Shown here piece after piece: positions 47,902 through 56,743 of a stretch of 64,000 nucleotides of DNA (position 1 is the stretch's first letter; each line of letters starts with the position of its first letter). The notes under the pieces are model-generated. The model was not told the origin of the DNA and made no database searches. It was given only the letters and a program-made list of their open reading frames with translations. The stretch is from Neisseriaceae bacterium (lineage in GTDB: Bacteria; Pseudomonadota; Gammaproteobacteria; Burkholderiales; Neisseriaceae): NCBI GenBank assembly GCA_017934045.1, contig JAGBKK010000032.1, positions 1-64,000 on the forward strand. The letters run 5' to 3'. A program made the translations under genes and the position numbers.

Positions 47902-48878
47902 TGGCGTGGAGCTTCGGTTTGGTTGATGATTTCTTTCAAAATTTCGTCTATGGTTTGTCCTGCCATTTCGGCTTCAATCGATAAACGCACACGATGACGC
48001 AAAGTTGGCAAACACACGGCTTTAATGTTATCAGGCGTGGCAAACGGATTGCCGTGAAGCAAAGCGTGGGCTTTTGCCCCATTCACCAAGGCAATACCTG
48101 CACGCGGCCCTGCACCGACTGATAAGCCGTAAGAATTTCTGGTTGCACGCACCAGTCGCACGGCGTAATCAATAATATTGTGGTCGGCAGTGATTTGATT
48201 GGCACAGGCTTGCACTTGGCTGATTTGTTGCGGCGAAAAGAGTGTCTCTTCGCTCACATTGTTGAGTAAATCGTTGTTGTGTGCGGTGCTGACGGCTTCC
48301 ACCAAACGCACTTCATCATTTTGTTGTGGATAATCCACCAACACTTTGAACATAAAACGGTCTAATTGGGCTTCGGGCAGGGGGTAAGTGCCTTCTTGTT
48401 CAATCGGATTTTGCGTTGCCAACACCATAAACGGCAATGGTACAGAATGCGTTTTGCCGTCCAACGATACCGCATTTTCCTGCATAACCTGCAACAGTGC
48501 GGCTTGCGTTTTGGCAGGTGCGCGGTTAATTTCGTCTGCCAACAATAAATTGGCAAAAATCGGACCTTGTCGCAACACAAACACTTGCTCTTTGCCATTA
48601 AACCAGTAACTGCCTGTAATATCAGACGGCATTAAGTCAGGTGTGAATTGAATGCGGTTAAATGTACCGCCAAAACTTTTCGCTAATGCTCGCACCAGAA
48701 GCGTTTTGCCTGTGCCAGGCACGCCTTCCAACAGAATATGACCGCCTGCAATTAAGGCAACCATCGTTTGGTCGATGACGGACGATTGCCCCACAATGAC
48801 GCTATTCAAATGCCCACGAATGTGTTGCAACATTTGTGTTGCTTGACCAAAGGCTGCCTGAAAGTTGTTGTCGTTCAT
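47898..48878 (-). CDS. MoxR-family AAA ATPase (second copy, operon member)
   Basis: 326 residues from 48878 (MNDNNFQAAFGQATQML; note the DUS-encoded FQAA). Walker A GVPGTGKTLLVRALA, Walker B LLLADEINRAPAKTQAALLQVMQE, sensor ATQNPIEQEGTYPLPEAQLDRF. The chosen start overlaps the upstream DUF4350 gene stop by four bases (ATGA). Paralogous to the convergent gene at 45477 but more complete in the C-terminal domain. Confidence 0.93.
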   Translation of the reverse strand: MNDNNFQAAFGQATQMLQHIRGHLNSVIVGQSSVIDQTMVALIAGGHILLEGVPGTGKTLLVRALAKSFGGTFNRIQFTPDLMPSDITGSYWFNGKEQVFVLRQGPIFANLLLADEINRAPAKTQAALLQVMQENAVSLDGKTHSVPLPFMVLATQNPIEQEGTYPLPEAQLDRFMFKVLVDYPQQNDEVRLVEAVSTAHNNDLLNNVSEETLFSPQQISQVQACANQITADHNIIDYAVRLVRATRNSYGLSVGAGPRAGIALVNGAKAHALLHGNPFATPDNIKAVCLPTLRHRVRLSIEAEMAGQTIDEILKEIINQTEAPRQ

Positions 48879-50209
48879 TTTTGTTTTTTCCTTAATTGTT
48901 GATGACTGCGGACAAAACGCAATACATCGTTTGCACGCAAGTTTTGTGGTATGGGGTGAAGCCACAGTTCAATATCGTCTGCGGCAACATTCAATCGTTT
49001 CGCTAATAAAACCGCTGTTTGTCGTGTGGCAGGCATTTTGCCGAATTGGCGTTGCCATTGATTGTGCAATTCTTGTTGCCATTCGCAAAGCAGGGCATAT
49101 TCTTCCTTGTTGTGGGCAATCAATCTGCCTTGTGCGGTAAAATGGGCAGAAATCGGTCGGCTGTTTTTTTCGTCTAATTGTCTTTTTCCCCCTAACCGTT
49201 TGATTTGTTGCCAAATAGCCAAAATCATCAGCAACACAAACAGCGTCATCGGCAAGGGATATTTTTTCAATAATTGCAACCAAAACGGCAACTGTTTATC
49301 GATATTATTTTTACTGCCCCCTTTGGGCGACATCATATAAATATTTGATTTACCCTGTGTTAAATAAGCGGCAAAATAAGCATTATCAAAACGATTTAAA
49401 TGAATATGTTGTGTGGCAGTCGGTTCTTTTGGGTGATCCCATATTTCATAAGTACCTGTTACCGTAATTGTACCTTTACCTTTTTTAACGCGTACAATAG
49501 TTGCAATATCATTAGGATATTTTGCCACTGAAATAATATTAGGCGTTTTGCTAATATCAAAACCCCATAAGTTTTTTTCATCTATTTTTTGAATATCTGT
49601 TTCTAAAATAAATATCGATTGATTATTTTCAGGCAGCACCATCATTGATAAATTATTGGCACAATTTTTGACAAAATCATTATTCACAGAATAACCAAAT
49701 TTTTTATATTGTTGTAAAGCATTATATTCTTGTTGGCAGGCAGCCTGAATTTCTTTGTTTTCTGTTGTTTTAACAGGAAATTTCTTTTTAATTTCAGGAA
49801 CAGATTTAAATTCCAAACCCAATTTTTGGTTAATGTATTTATTTTGTCTAATATATAAATGATTTCCCTTTTCTACCCATTTGAATAAAATATCCGTATT
49901 TTCATTGCTAAAATCATCACGACCATTATTTGCTGTCCCCACCAACAAAATTGCATTATTTTTATTTTTTTGACTAAACTTTTCAAATTGTTGCATACTT
50001 TTGACATATAAAATAGGCGTGTCTTTATGTTGTTTTTGCAAAAATGTGTATAAAGCATAATAACCTGCTTTACTGTTTTTCATCGCCTGTGTTTTATCAC
50101 GCCAATAATATTCGGTCGTGGCGTGATTGTATTGATAAACAAACCAAGCCGCCATTAAGCCAATAATCACCAATACAATGAAAACAAAGGATAAAATGCG
50201 TTTATTCAT
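48875..50209 (-). CDS. DUF4350-type membrane protein
   Basis: 444 residues. An N-terminal membrane helix (ILSFVFIVLVIIGLMAAWFVY), a large extracytoplasmic region beginning with the DUF4350 pattern NSKAGYYALYTFLQK, a second membrane helix (about 330-350, LPMTLFVLLMILAIW) and a cytoplasmic helical tail. It matches the member of MoxR clusters that resembles a degenerate glutamine-amidotransferase-like fold, assigned by position and pattern. It overlaps the upstream gene by 8 bases. Confidence 0.8.
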   Translation of the reverse strand: MNKRILSFVFIVLVIIGLMAAWFVYQYNHATTEYYWRDKTQAMKNSKAGYYALYTFLQKQHKDTPILYVKSMQQFEKFSQKNKNNAILLVGTANNGRDDFSNENTDILFKWVEKGNHLYIRQNKYINQKLGLEFKSVPEIKKKFPVKTTENKEIQAACQQEYNALQQYKKFGYSVNNDFVKNCANNLSMMVLPENNQSIFILETDIQKIDEKNLWGFDISKTPNIISVAKYPNDIATIVRVKKGKGTITVTGTYEIWDHPKEPTATQHIHLNRFDNAYFAAYLTQGKSNIYMMSPKGGSKNNIDKQLPFWLQLLKKYPLPMTLFVLLMILAIWQQIKRLGGKRQLDEKNSRPISAHFTAQGRLIAHNKEEYALLCEWQQELHNQWQRQFGKMPATRQTAVLLAKRLNVAADDIELWLHPIPQNLRANDVLRFVRSHQQLRKKQK

Positions 50210-51677
50210 TATTTACCCCCTGTTCAGGCTGCCTGAAAGATAATGCCGCATAATTTTGGCACAAATCTTCCATCGTCAAGCGGTCAGGCAAAATGTGGGC
50301 GTATGCTGCCCAAATCCACGATTTGGTGATTTTTTCCACAGGCAACACTGCCGCAGGTTTTTGTTTTTCCACCAAATTTAACACTTCGCTTTCGGTCATA
50401 CTGTCGTGTAAAATCAACTTTTCACGATGCACCAAATGCACCAAAACCGCACGATACAACAGCGATAAAGCGGCACGCGGGTCACTATCAAACAGTTTCA
50501 TTGCGGCGGCGGCAGAGTTTTCAGGCAGCCTGTCTTTACGAATATCCAAACCGAAAATTTTTTCAGGCGTTTTGTTTTTCTCTTTAATTTCTTGCAGTTG
50601 CGGAAATATATATCGCCACAGCAAATACAACACCACGCCCACGAACGCAATACCGATTGCCCACAACAACGACTTGGCAAACAAAGCCCACGAAAAAGAT
50701 GGTAATTCGGTGTCTTTTTTATTTTTATTGGTTTTTTTAAGCGATTGAAATTTTTTGCGTGTATCCAAATGCACAAACGGCTTACTGCCAATGGTTTCTT
50801 TTTGTGTTTGTTGCACCTGTTTTTTATCAGGTGGGGTTTCTGCATAAGCGGTATTATTCAGGCTGCCTGAAAATAAAAATACCGCCAAAATAATCGCCGA
50901 AACTTTACCCAATCGTTTGGCTAATTGTCTGAAAGATAAACGAATATCCCACGCTTCATTTTCGGTGCGTGCTTGTAAATAAATCGAAAAATTAGCGGCA
51001 ACAAAAAAAGGAGTCCAAAATGCCAAAACCACCATATATAAAAAATTCACAATATGCCACGACCAGTGGGTTTGCGAAATAAAAATATATTTGGATAATT
51101 CGGTGAGACTATCGAAAAAACCGTCAGGATCAACTTCAAAATGATGATTGGGCGAGAAAAATAACCAGCCCAAAACAATCATAAAACCATACAGCAAAAT
51201 GCTTTCAAAATTTGCCCCAAAAAAGGTAAGCCAACCGCTTTGCATAGCGGTTTTGTAGCCAATTTCACGGCGGCGAGTGGCGTGTTCGTGTCCTTTGACT
51301 TTTTCCAAAACGGTTACAGGCAACACCACCGCGCGCCGCATAGAAAACCGCCGCCACAGTAAATCGCCAACAATGCGATACCGCCACATATTCGTCCAAG
51401 CCGCTTTCAGGCTGCCTGAAAAGTTTAACGGCTCCCCAAAAACTTGTTTGGATAAGGCAATCACCAAACCTGCTTCAAACGCTGGTTTCAGCCACCACAC
51501 AATCAGTAATACCCAAGTGGGATTGTTGTAAAAAGGTAAAGAAATCAATACGAAAATGGGCAGTAGCGTGCATAATTGTAAGAAAAAATAAAAAAACGGA
51601 CGCTGTGCCACCATTCTTACGCCCAAATCGGCAGACTCCCATGCACTGCGGCGGCGAAAACGAATCTGCCCACTCAT
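50202..51677 (-). CDS. Multi-spanning membrane protein with DUF4129-like C-terminus
   Basis: 491 residues. The start at 51677 (MSGQIRFRRRSAWESADLGVRM) overlaps the SpoIIM stop as ATGA. The N-terminal half has about six membrane helices. A further helix (WAIGIAFVGVVLYLLWRYIFPQ) precedes the helical C-terminal domain (AAAAMKLFDSDPRAALSLLYRAVLVHL) that resembles DUF4129. Three DUS copies are read as FSGSLKA, FSGSLNN and RLPEN. Function unknown; a membrane partner in the MoxR-SpoIIM-RDD cluster. Confidence 0.8.
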   Translation of the reverse strand: MSGQIRFRRRSAWESADLGVRMVAQRPFFYFFLQLCTLLPIFVLISLPFYNNPTWVLLIVWWLKPAFEAGLVIALSKQVFGEPLNFSGSLKAAWTNMWRYRIVGDLLWRRFSMRRAVVLPVTVLEKVKGHEHATRRREIGYKTAMQSGWLTFFGANFESILLYGFMIVLGWLFFSPNHHFEVDPDGFFDSLTELSKYIFISQTHWSWHIVNFLYMVVLAFWTPFFVAANFSIYLQARTENEAWDIRLSFRQLAKRLGKVSAIILAVFLFSGSLNNTAYAETPPDKKQVQQTQKETIGSKPFVHLDTRKKFQSLKKTNKNKKDTELPSFSWALFAKSLLWAIGIAFVGVVLYLLWRYIFPQLQEIKEKNKTPEKIFGLDIRKDRLPENSAAAAMKLFDSDPRAALSLLYRAVLVHLVHREKLILHDSMTESEVLNLVEKQKPAAVLPVEKITKSWIWAAYAHILPDRLTMEDLCQNYAALSFRQPEQGVNNE

Positions 51678-52645
51678 TTTTGTCGCCCTCCAAACAACAA
51701 ATAAACATACACGGCAATCCACAAAGCAAAACCCACCCCTATTTTGAAATAGGGCGGTAACAGTGTATTAGACGACCAAAAAGCTTCAAAAATGGCAGCA
51801 ATAAATAAAAAGAAAAAAGCCGCAATAATTAACTGCCCCGCTTTTTTACCCTGAATTTTCAAAGCGTCCAAGCGAGAATAACCTTGCGGAGCAAGCAATG
51901 CCAAGCCAATGCGTAAGCCTGCTGCTCCTGCCAACACAATGCCTGTGAATTCAAATCCCCCATGTCCTGCTTCCACAAAACTATAAAATGCCGTTGCCAC
52001 CGCAGGGTCTGAATGCAACATAGCCCCTTCAATCGCTCCGATCATATAGCCATTCAGCACCAATATGTAAATCGTGCCAAGACCAAACAGAAAGCCACCG
52101 CCCACTGACTGAAAACCAATACTAATATTATTTAAAATATAATGACCAAACATCATAAAACTTGTGTCGAGTGGGCGATTTTCATTATTCATCATCCTGT
52201 TTGCACGATCTTGATACATTTCTTGCATTTCAACCATATCGACACCTGGCAAGTCATTTGCCCAATGCGGAAAAATCGCACACAGCACAAAAAACACAAT
52301 AAACGGCACATAAAATAAAATATGCGACCAAATTACCACCGTTTTTTCGGCACGCACTTGGCGTGGCAAATCGCTTTTAAGCCATTGCACCAATTTAGGT
52401 AAAACAGGGGCTTGATAACGATACAACACTTGATGAGCGCGTGCAGTCAGGCGATTTAACTCTTCCACCAAAGACGGTGAATAAGCACGATTTTCCGCCT
52501 GCATGGTTTGCCGACATAATTGGCGATAGCGTTGCGTAAAATGACGAGCATTATCGATGGTACGGTTTTTTTCAGCAGCGTCTATTTCAGCAGAAAAATT
52601 CTGCCAAAAAGATTCATAGCGTTGTTCAAATTCAAATTGTTTCAT
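51674..52645 (-). CDS. SpoIIM-domain (stage II sporulation protein M-like) membrane protein
   Basis: 323 residues. A charged helical N-terminus, then about five membrane helices; the core NISIGFQSVGGGFLFGLGTIYILVLNGYMIGA (in parts) and FVEAGHGGFEFTGIVLAGAAGLRIG contains the small-residue/HGxxE pattern (HGGFEF) of SpoIIM proteins, which are widespread in non-sporulating bacteria next to MoxR genes. It starts 3 bases after the RDD gene. Confidence 0.88.
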   Translation of the reverse strand: MKQFEFEQRYESFWQNFSAEIDAAEKNRTIDNARHFTQRYRQLCRQTMQAENRAYSPSLVEELNRLTARAHQVLYRYQAPVLPKLVQWLKSDLPRQVRAEKTVVIWSHILFYVPFIVFFVLCAIFPHWANDLPGVDMVEMQEMYQDRANRMMNNENRPLDTSFMMFGHYILNNISIGFQSVGGGFLFGLGTIYILVLNGYMIGAIEGAMLHSDPAVATAFYSFVEAGHGGFEFTGIVLAGAAGLRIGLALLAPQGYSRLDALKIQGKKAGQLIIAAFFFLFIAAIFEAFWSSNTLLPPYFKIGVGFALWIAVYVYLLFGGRQK

Positions 52646-52648
52646 TTT

Positions 52649-53374
52649 TTAATTTCGCCTATCGCTGATTAAAAACTTCGCCCATGATTTTAATGTTTCA
52701 ATGCTTTGATTGGCAGGAATATCGCTGTTTCGCAATAATTCATCGGCTAATTCCTGTTGTCTGGCAACAGATAAATGCGGTAGGCGTTCCATAAATAAAA
52801 TCAAAGACAAGCGTTCATTTCTGCTTAATGCAATCGGCGGTTTTATTGCCTGAACACCTGCAAAAACTTGTTTATTGACTTTTATTTTGGGTTCATCAAC
52901 ATAAATGACCAGGCAGCCTGAAAGAATATCGCCCAAGCGTTTAAATTGTGGGTGCAATAACATTGAAGAAATTCCCAAGCCATAAGCAAAAGGCAACATA
53001 TCTGCTGTTCGCATTAAATTGCGAATTAAAGATTGCGAAAAGGAAACAGGCGAGCCATTGTCCTGCACCACACGCAAACCAAACATTTTTTTGGCAGGCG
53101 TTTGCCCATGCCAAAACACTTCAAACAGCACAGGATACAGCCAATAAACTAAAAAAATAGCAATATAAAATAAACCATTTGCTACGCCATTCGATAAGAT
53201 TGCCAACATCGACAACAAAAAAAACACCACAATCGACAAAAACACACGAATAAAAAAATCCAACAAAAACGCTCGCGACCGCACCCACACACCAGCAGGA
53301 CGCAGTTCAATCGCCACTGCCTCGGGGGAAATGACGGAATGAATGGTGTCAGTAAAGCGTTCAGCGTTTTTCAT
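52649..53374 (-). CDS. RDD-family membrane protein
   Basis: 241 residues from 53374 (MKNAERFTDTIHSVISPEAVA). The RDD family hallmark RSRAFLLDFFIRVFL (Arg-Asp pattern) opens a three-helix membrane domain with GQTPAKKMFGLRVVQDNG. A cytoplasmic helical tail follows. First gene of the six-gene operon that runs to 46549. RDD proteins have been linked to transport or membrane stress; the role here is inferred only from cluster membership. Confidence 0.88.
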   Translation of the reverse strand: MKNAERFTDTIHSVISPEAVAIELRPAGVWVRSRAFLLDFFIRVFLSIVVFFLLSMLAILSNGVANGLFYIAIFLVYWLYPVLFEVFWHGQTPAKKMFGLRVVQDNGSPVSFSQSLIRNLMRTADMLPFAYGLGISSMLLHPQFKRLGDILSGCLVIYVDEPKIKVNKQVFAGVQAIKPPIALSRNERLSLILFMERLPHLSVARQQELADELLRNSDIPANQSIETLKSWAKFLISDRRN

Positions 53375-53577
53375 TGTTTTGTTGGCGTAGCGTAGATATA
53401 AAGGCGTGTTTGATAACACTCTCCAAAATACGGCGGTTATTGTAGCATATTTTGTTGATTTTCAAATGGCTTATCAGCAACCTTGGCAAAATTCGGTGTA
53501 CAACAAAAAATCTAATTATAATAGGGAACTTCTCAAAATTCAGTTTTCAGGCTGCCTGAAAAGAATAGGAAAATCAA

Positions 53578-54078
53578 ATGAATAAAAATATAGTGATTAT
53601 GGTTTTGTTGATTGCCTTATCAGGTTCGTGGGCGTATTTTTTTGGGCTAAATCAGGGCAGAAAAGATAATCCACTGCCACAAAATCCGCCAATTGTGGCA
53701 AGGCAAGAGCTGTCTCAAACGACACAAAATAAGGCGGTGAGCAATGAAAATAGCGATATACAACAACTCTTTAAGCAACAAAAAAGCGATGTTTTTGTAA
53801 CAGGCAAAGGTGTCGTCAAAAAAGTGTTGGCGGACGACAATAAAGGTTCGCGTCATCAACGATTTATTTTGGAATTGCCGAATGGGCAGACGCTGTTGGT
53901 GGCACACAATATTGATTTAGCAGAACGCTTGCCGAATTTGCAGGCAGGCGATGAAGTGTCGTTTGCGGGCGATTATGTGTATAACAACAAAGGCGGCACA
54001 CTCCACTGGACGCACAAAGACCCACGCGGCAATCACAAAAACGGTTATTTAATGTATCAAGGCAAGGTGTATCAATGA
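53578..54078 (+). CDS. DUF3465 secreted or membrane-anchored protein
   Basis: 166 residues. An N-terminal hydrophobic segment ([18 protein letters not shown]) may be a signal or anchor. The C-terminal domain is DUF3465: [61 protein letters not shown] and DPRGNH. The HNID and HWTH residues suggest an OB-like fold. The end overlaps rnhB by 4 bases (ATGA), so the two are cotranscribed. Confidence 0.9.
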   Translation: MNKNIVIMVLLIALSGSWAYFFGLNQGRKDNPLPQNPPIVARQELSQTTQNKAVSNENSDIQQLFKQQKSDVFVTGKGVVKKVLADDNKGSRHQRFILELPNGQTLLVAHNIDLAERLPNLQAGDEVSFAGDYVYNNKGGTLHWTHKDPRGNHKNGYLMYQGKVYQ

Positions 54079-54647
54079 TTGCAGGAGTTGATGAAGCAGG
54101 GCGAGGTCCGTTGGTGGGCAGTGTATTTGCGGCGGCAGTGATTTTACCACCTGATTTTGATTTGCCGTATCTTAATGATTCTAAAAAACTTTCTGAAAAA
54201 AAACGAGATATTTTAGCCACACAAATTAAGGAACAAGCGGTGGCATTTGCGGTGGCAAGTGCGAGCGTGGCAGAAATTGCCCAACTGAATATCTTACACG
54301 CCGCTATGTTGGCGATGAAACGAGCCATTTTGGGCTTAAACAGGCAGCCTGAAAAAGTGCTGATTGACGGCAACCGCATTCCGCCTGACTTGCCGTACCC
54401 TGCCCAAGCAGTGATTGGCGGAGACGCGTTGCACCCGTGCATTATGGCAGCGTCCATTTTGGCAAAAACCGCAAGAGACGCAGAAATGTATGATTTAGAC
54501 CAACAATTTCCACAATACGGCTTTGCCAAACACAAAGGCTACGGCACTAAATTGCATTTGCAAGCGATTGAAAAATATGGCATTTTACCAGAACACCGCC
54601 AAGATTTCGCTCCGATTAAAAAGTGGTTGGTTGAACACGGTGGATAA
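54075..54647 (+). CDS. rnhB: Ribonuclease HII
   Basis: Removes ribonucleotides and RNA primers from DNA. 190 residues. Catalytic Asp and Glu in [26 protein letters not shown], and the later metal-binding Asp in [20 protein letters not shown] region. Length and end are standard. A DUS (kingDUS form only) lies inside. Translationally coupled to the DUF3465 gene. Confidence 0.97.
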   Translation: MIAGVDEAGRGPLVGSVFAAAVILPPDFDLPYLNDSKKLSEKKRDILATQIKEQAVAFAVASASVAEIAQLNILHAAMLAMKRAILGLNRQPEKVLIDGNRIPPDLPYPAQAVIGGDALHPCIMAASILAKTARDAEMYDLDQQFPQYGFAKHKGYGTKLHLQAIEKYGILPEHRQDFAPIKKWLVEHGG

Positions 54648-54683
54648 GGGTTTTCAGGCTGCCTGAAACTGAATACAAACCCC

Positions 54684-54731
54684 ACAACTGTTATTGTGAG
54701 CCATTGCGTAGTACAATGGCGTAACAATTTA
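54684..54731. repeat. Divergent TCATTGCGAG-type hairpin repeat
   Basis: TTATTGTGAG then CCATTG-CGTAGTA-CAATGG then CGTAACAATTTACC: same order of parts as at 33041 with a different stem. Copies with CCATTGCG/CGCAATGG lie at 56580-56628 and about 62251-62299. Confidence 0.6.
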
Positions 54732-54807
54732 CCGAGGACGAAAAATGGATTTTTTAAGTTTTCAGGTTGCCTGAAAAATGTTTAGATAAATAAAAGGAGT
54801 TATTGAA

Positions 54808-56535
54808 ATGATGGAAATTTTTGAACACCTTAAAGCAAGCAAAAATATACATGATGCAAAATTAAATAAATTGGGTAAATGGGGAAAATTTTTTGCTAAA
54901 AGTTTAGTAGTTATTCTTTTTATTGTATTTGTTTTACTTGTTGTTATTGTTATTTCATTATTTTTTCCAAAAGAATATCAAAGTAAAATTTCATTTTTTA
55001 TAAATATTATTATGTATTCAACAATGTTTTATGTGATAACTTTTATACCTTTTATTGCAATAAAGCAAATTTTATTAGAAAAAAAAGAAGAGAAACAAAA
55101 ATTCAATATATTATATAAACTTAATAACAAAAAAGTAAAATCAAATAAATTTATAATAATTTTAATCTTATTTGTATTTTTGATATTTGCTTTATTAATT
55201 TATACCAATAAATATTATTATTTTATCATACCTGACACACCAAATTCATTTGGTGATTTGTCGGAATATGGAAATTATATTGGCGGTATATTTGGAACTC
55301 TACTCACTGCTTTAATGTTATCTGCGACATTATTGATGATCAATCAACAAGAACAACAAATTGAAATATCAAAAAAAGAATTTCAACAACAACAATTTGA
55401 AAATACTCTTCATACATTACTAAAAGAACTAAATATATGTAAATTAGATAATGAATTAACACAATTTTACTTGTCATTAAGATTGATTTATCAACAATTT
55501 GAAGAATATAAAAAAAATCATCACATTGATGATAGAGACTTTATTTTGCAAAAACACAATTACATTATAAAATCCAATTTTGACAAACACACTTTGTACA
55601 GGATTTTCACTGATAAAAGAGTACAAAATTCCAAATATGATGACTATACATTATTTAGTAATATAAAGAAAATTATTGAAGAATATAGATTATTTGAAAA
55701 TATTATAGATATTAACGAGTTTGGTTATGAACAAAAGAAACATATTTTTGATTATCCATTGTTATCATATTTTGGTAATTATAGTATAATTAATTATATT
55801 TTCAAAGAAGTTAAAGATAGCAGTGAAAGTGTAAAGATAAAATCTTATATTGAAAATTCCATTGCTAATTATCAACTTTATGCAATTAAAGAAGAAGATC
55901 CAATATTTTATCTATCTTTGATCATGTATGATAAAGATAAAATATTTTCTTTTCCTTCAATATTGAATAATAAATTAAAAAATATAGAATTTTCTAATAT
56001 ACGAAATAGGAATTTATTTTTATTTAAATATATTACCTATGTTTTATGTGACATTAGATTATATAATAAATATCCAAAAACAGTTGAATGTGTTATTTTT
56101 AAAATGATTAAATTTCTTGAACAACAAGTTAATGACAGTATTTATCGTAGTGAAAATATTATTCAGTTAATTTGTACTGTTGCTAACCATATTAGAGAAC
56201 TTAATGAACAAAATAAAAACAAAATAAATATAACTTTAACAAAAATATTGTTAGATATATTAAAAGAAAAACAATATCCAATTTCAACCACGATTTTATT
56301 AAATGAAATCATCACTATTCATCAAGGACATGAATGGAATGAATTGAAAAATACCATAAAGGAATTTTATGATACATTGAATGAAAATGAAAAACTAATA
56401 GAAATGGAATATGAAAAAATTCAAATGTATCGAAATAATAAACAAAATTTAATTGAATATATTGATAAGAATAAAGAAAAACTTCATATTCCAATGGTCA
56501 AAAAATGGAGAATTTTTAGGCAATCTAAATTATAA
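54808..56535 (+). CDS. AT-rich membrane protein resembling putative phage abortive infection proteins
   Basis: 575 residues, start after GGAG. Four membrane helices: about 30-54, 64-84, 112-131 and 155-178. The last lies in GDLSEYGNYIGGIFGTLLTALM (in part) and leads into a coiled helix QQEQQIEISKKEFQQQQ then ENTLHTLLKELN. This G-x-x-GG...LTALML...Q...F-x-x-T layout matches pfam16872-type PutAbiC proteins by eye. The remaining roughly 350 residues are helical and Ile/Asn/Lys-rich. The gene is far more AT-rich than rnhB and ettA on either side, which supports horizontal gain. Likely anti-phage role, not proven. Confidence 0.7.
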   Translation: MMEIFEHLKASKNIHDAKLNKLGKWGKFFAKSLVVILFIVFVLLVVIVISLFFPKEYQSKISFFINIIMYSTMFYVITFIPFIAIKQILLEKKEEKQKFNILYKLNNKKVKSNKFIIILILFVFLIFALLIYTNKYYYFIIPDTPNSFGDLSEYGNYIGGIFGTLLTALMLSATLLMINQQEQQIEISKKEFQQQQFENTLHTLLKELNICKLDNELTQFYLSLRLIYQQFEEYKKNHHIDDRDFILQKHNYIIKSNFDKHTLYRIFTDKRVQNSKYDDYTLFSNIKKIIEEYRLFENIIDINEFGYEQKKHIFDYPLLSYFGNYSIINYIFKEVKDSSESVKIKSYIENSIANYQLYAIKEEDPIFYLSLIMYDKDKIFSFPSILNNKLKNIEFSNIRNRNLFLFKYITYVLCDIRLYNKYPKTVECVIFKMIKFLEQQVNDSIYRSENIIQLICTVANHIRELNEQNKNKINITLTKILLDILKEKQYPISTTILLNEIITIHQGHEWNELKNTIKEFYDTLNENEKLIEMEYEKIQMYRNNKQNLIEYIDKNKEKLHIPMVKKWRIFRQSKL

Positions 56536-56743
56536 CCGTTTCAGGCTGCCTGAAAGATTAAGCCCATTCTTCATAATTGGGAGATTACTATGCCATTGCG
56601 TTACGCAATGGCTCGTAACGACAGTAATGAGATTTTGCAAAAGTTTTACAATAGTTTTTTAACTTCTTTTCAGGCAGCCTGAAAGCCTTGCTATTCATTG
56701 CTATAATCTCACCTTTAATCATCAAATCAAAAAGGTTTTCATC

